Shown here piece after piece: positions 62,225-64,000 of a DNA stretch of 64,000 bases (position 1 is its first letter; each line of letters starts with the position of its first letter). Both the position numbers and the translations under genes were made by a program. The DNA comes from Flavobacteriales bacterium. Its GTDB lineage: Bacteria > Bacteroidota > Bacteroidia > Flavobacteriales_D > Parvicellaceae. The notes beneath the pieces were generated by a model. The model was given only the letters and a program-made list of their open reading frames with translations. It did not search any database and was not told where the DNA came from. The stretch is taken from NCBI GenBank assembly GCA_025210295.1, contig JAOASC010000033.1:160167-224166 (forward strand), written 5' to 3'.

Positions 62225-63409
62225 TTAATCTCCGTCATTGTCTTGGTAGGTGATTAATACACCTAAGGCAGAGGTTAAATCTACCTTGATTAATGGAACC
62301 AATTTTTGCATTTCTTGATAAGTAACCATAACTTGAGAAGAGTTGTTGACAACCTCATCAGAAAGTGGATTAGCGTGTGTATTTAACGCTGTAATAATTG
62401 TCGTGATTTGATTTTCTATTGTTGTTTCTAGAGCGTTACCACTAGCGTCTTTTGCAGCTACAAAGTTGATGTAATCATCTAACCCTTGCCCTTCAGTATT
62501 ATCATTGTAATTGTTCCCTTTTACAAACTTTCTAAATGCATCCATTACAGCTATAGCATATTCAACGGAGTTACTCGAATATAGAGCTTCTACATGTCCA
62601 GGCATTGGTTGTTGAGAAAACCCATTAAAAACACCTGCAGGAAGACCTACTTTTCCTTTTCTAATATAAGATTCGTAATGCTGACTTAAAGCATTTACTA
62701 AGATACTAACTGAACTCCCTTGGGAATTATCGTTACTGTTACTTTTAAAAGATTGACTGTATGAATTATTCCAGTTGTTAAGAACTGTTGATGCGTTAGT
62801 TTTTAATTCACTTGTAATTGCTGTAAGGTAGTTTTGAGCTTCAGAAGTATTGATAAAATAATCTACAACTTCTTGCGCATTGTTTCCAGTGCCATATAAA
62901 AGGTAGTCAAGGGCTTGAAGGCCTTTTGCGTCAAAATTATTTGGTAGCTGTAAATTATAAGAGCCACTTGCAATATTAGAATTTACTAATACTGTATCTA
63001 TTGGGTAGATGTTTGTTTGCGCTTTTAAGCTGATATCAGAAGCAGGACCAAAGTCAATAAATGATACGCCTTGCCAACTTATACATGCAGATTTCCATGC
63101 AGCTCTTATCTCGGTAAGTGTTGCAATGGATGGAGCGCCAGTAAAAGCAGTTGATTTGTTTTCTAACTCAATAACAGTCGTTTCATAGTTGGTGTAAGCA
63201 GGAATAATATAATTGTCTGCTAAATTGGTTAACATTTTAGTACGATCGTATTCTCCAACGGTATTGTATTCACATGAACCATCATCCTTTTTAGCTTTTT
63301 CATCATAGTTACTCGCATTGGAGTCGGTGCATCCCTTTCTTTTGCAGGAGTTCAGAGTTATGTTGGTAACAGCTGTGATAAGAATTAAATATAAAAATTT
63401 GTTTTTCAT
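62225..63409 (-). CDS. Imelysin-family lipoprotein
   Basis: 394 residues. Lipoprotein signal to LNSC (Cys22), then a Cys-bearing acidic motif GCTDSNASNYDE and DDGSCEY, similar to calcium-binding motifs on Bacteroidota exoproteins. From about residue 55 the all-helical imelysin domain: YIIPAYTNYE, WKSACISWQGVSFIDFGPA, and GLQALDYLLYG, the position of the GxHE-type family motif (here QALD). It should bind iron or haem at the surface and cooperate with the neighbouring receptor. It overlaps the upstream haem-binding gene by four bases. Confidence 0.86.
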   Translation of the reverse strand: MKNKFLYLILITAVTNITLNSCKRKGCTDSNASNYDEKAKKDDGSCEYNTVGEYDRTKMLTNLADNYIIPAYTNYETTVIELENKSTAFTGAPSIATLTEIRAAWKSACISWQGVSFIDFGPASDISLKAQTNIYPIDTVLVNSNIASGSYNLQLPNNFDAKGLQALDYLLYGTGNNAQEVVDYFINTSEAQNYLTAITSELKTNASTVLNNWNNSYSQSFKSNSNDNSQGSSVSILVNALSQHYESYIRKGKVGLPAGVFNGFSQQPMPGHVEALYSSNSVEYAIAVMDAFRKFVKGNNYNDNTEGQGLDDYINFVAAKDASGNALETTIENQITTIITALNTHANPLSDEVVNNSSQVMVTYQEMQKLVPLIKVDLTSALGVLITYQDNDGD

Positions 63410-63843
63410 CGCATTTGATTTTTAAACCATTGTGCTAAGGTAATGATTTGTTCGTTAGATAATCTGGCTTCTTTATGCATGAGAGCGTATCCTGAAGTTG
63501 GCATTTTATGCCTTTCCAGTTCTTCATAGCATTCTTCCAATTTGTGATTGGCTTTTTTGAGTGAGTAGGAGCTCCATTCCGAAAAGTTTAAATGGTGCTT
63601 TGCTTCTTTAATATGATGTTCTATAAACCATGATACTGGAGCAATTTCTGAATACCATGGGTAATGGGTAGTATTAGAATGACAGTCATAGCAAGCAGAT
63701 TTGACCATCGTTTTAATTTCTTCGGGTGCTTTTGTAAGCGCTAAGAAGTCGTTTTCGGCAACAAAAAGCGCGTTGTTTTTTTCTATTCTAATAAACTGAA
63801 TAAGAATAAAAAGTACAACTATGATAATGAGAGCTCTTTTCAA
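63406..63843 (-). CDS. Haem-binding domain protein (c-type motif)
   Basis: 145 residues. A single N-terminal membrane anchor (RALIIIVVLFILIQFI) precedes a haem-binding domain with CYDCHSNTTHYPWYSEIAPVSW, the CxxCH motif and the YPWY block of the Haem_bd family; an axial Met may be supplied by KMPTSGY. It should sit on the periplasmic side and carry electrons or sense haem. The start is TTG at 63843; no in-frame ATG lies near, and the hydrophobic anchor begins at once. It is first in the unit with imelysin, HTTM and TonB receptor genes. Confidence 0.82.
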   Translation of the reverse strand: MKRALIIIVVLFILIQFIRIEKNNALFVAENDFLALTKAPEEIKTMVKSACYDCHSNTTHYPWYSEIAPVSWFIEHHIKEAKHHLNFSEWSSYSLKKANHKLEECYEELERHKMPTSGYALMHKEARLSNEQIITLAQWFKNQMR

Positions 63844-63860
63844 GAGTTTAAATTATATGT

Positions 63861-63896
63861 AAAAAGAAACATTGGAATATTCCAATGTTTCTTTTT
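63861..63896. terminator. Perfect palindromic terminator
   Basis: An 18-bp inverted repeat with no unpaired centre (63861-63878 and 63879-63896, core GAAACATTGGAAT), A-run and T-run at the ends. It ends the partial gene at the right edge on the minus strand. Confidence 0.82.
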
Positions 63897-63920
63897 ATTA
63901 AAGCGTAATTAATAAAAAAA

Positions 63921-64000
63921 TTAAAGACTACTTACATAGCTCGTTAATCCTGTTTTACTAGCAACTGTATTAATTGCAGCATCAAGGTTGGTAATAGTAA
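63921..64000 (-). CDS. C-terminal end of an imelysin-like protein, cut by window edge
   Basis: 25 codons and a TAA stop: NLDAAINTVASKTGLTSYVSSL. The ending, with repeated small helical residues, fits the C-terminus of an imelysin-family lipoprotein such as the neighbour at 62225-63409, but the piece is too short to be sure. A terminator lies 24 bases beyond the stop. Confidence 0.5.
   Translation of the reverse strand, partial: TITNLDAAINTVASKTGLTSYVSSL

Noticed and set aside
1..64000. rRNA, tRNA, CRISPR array, insertion sequence, prophage
   Set aside because: No tRNA cloverleaf or T-loop motif, spaced repeats, transposase or phage genes seen in either strand; absence was judged by reading only.

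Overview
The window is typical of a low-GC (roughly one third G+C) member of the Bacteroidota, most likely a marine Flavobacteriales bacterium. The evidence: five secreted proteins with a type IX secretion (T9SS) C-terminal sorting domain, many SPII lipoproteins with short lipoboxes, a LytS/LytTR two-component pair, a TonB receptor with a carboxypeptidase-like N-terminus, DUF4270 next to glmS, and promoters of the Bacteroidota type (TTG, about 20 bases, TAnnTTTG). No rRNA, tRNA, CRISPR array, insertion sequence or prophage was seen. The window looks like ordinary chromosome, densely packed with genes on both strands; both ends cut a gene (a sodium symporter on the left, an imelysin-like gene on the right).

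Layout. 1-5.4 kb: Na+/solute symporter, M1 aminopeptidase lipoprotein, biotin carrier protein, YceI-like lipoprotein. 5.4-10.7 kb: a T9SS cargo protein with lamin-tail domains, then a minus-strand unit of metF followed by an orphan ParA-type ATPase, a small partner-like protein and two exported proteins. 10.9-22.2 kb: FkbM methyltransferase; a tight operon of lipoprotein, beta-barrel and T9SS cargo; a membrane protein; a large GH18/CUB/PKD protein; and a secreted protein with an internal duplication. 22.2-26.4 kb: TetR regulator with an ABC1 kinase, and a GAF-SpoIIE phosphatase with an RDD membrane protein. 26.4-35.6 kb: a Cys/Met PLP enzyme, fumC, two phasin-like coiled-coil proteins, and sucA-sucB. 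35.6-45.3 kb: a sensor kinase and LytTR regulator, secreted proteins, OxyR facing a VOC protein, and an S41 protease with a barrel protein. 45.4-52.5 kb: glmS, DUF4270, a short glycogen-synthase-like protein, panC-panD, a flippase-like membrane protein, rsmI. 52.6-57.6 kb: an ECF sigma factor, a probable anti-sigma protein fused to a cytochrome c domain, an LVIVD lipoprotein and a barrel protein. 57.5-64 kb: a 42-residue lipoprotein, a DUF4919-like protein, and a probable iron/haem cluster (TonB receptor, HTTM protein, imelysin, haem-binding protein, partial imelysin).

How the genes work together. Central metabolism (fumC, sucA, sucB, biotin carrier, metF, panC, panD, glmS) is mixed with envelope functions. 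Regulation appears at several levels: two-component signalling (kinase/LytTR), redox sensing (OxyR with both conserved cysteines), PP2C-type phosphatase signalling, TetR control of an ABC1 kinase, and an ECF sigma factor whose membrane partner carries a haem-binding motif. The last is the most unusual arrangement here. Other points of note are a strong terminator hairpin inside the signal-peptide codons of the sensor kinase, a ParA cassette coupled to exported proteins, and a sigma-54-like promoter before the LVIVD gene.

Limits. All calls are from reading sequence and motifs; no database search was run. Family names for the hypothetical exported proteins are tentative, and several starts were moved inward from the longest open frame, for reasons given in each entry.
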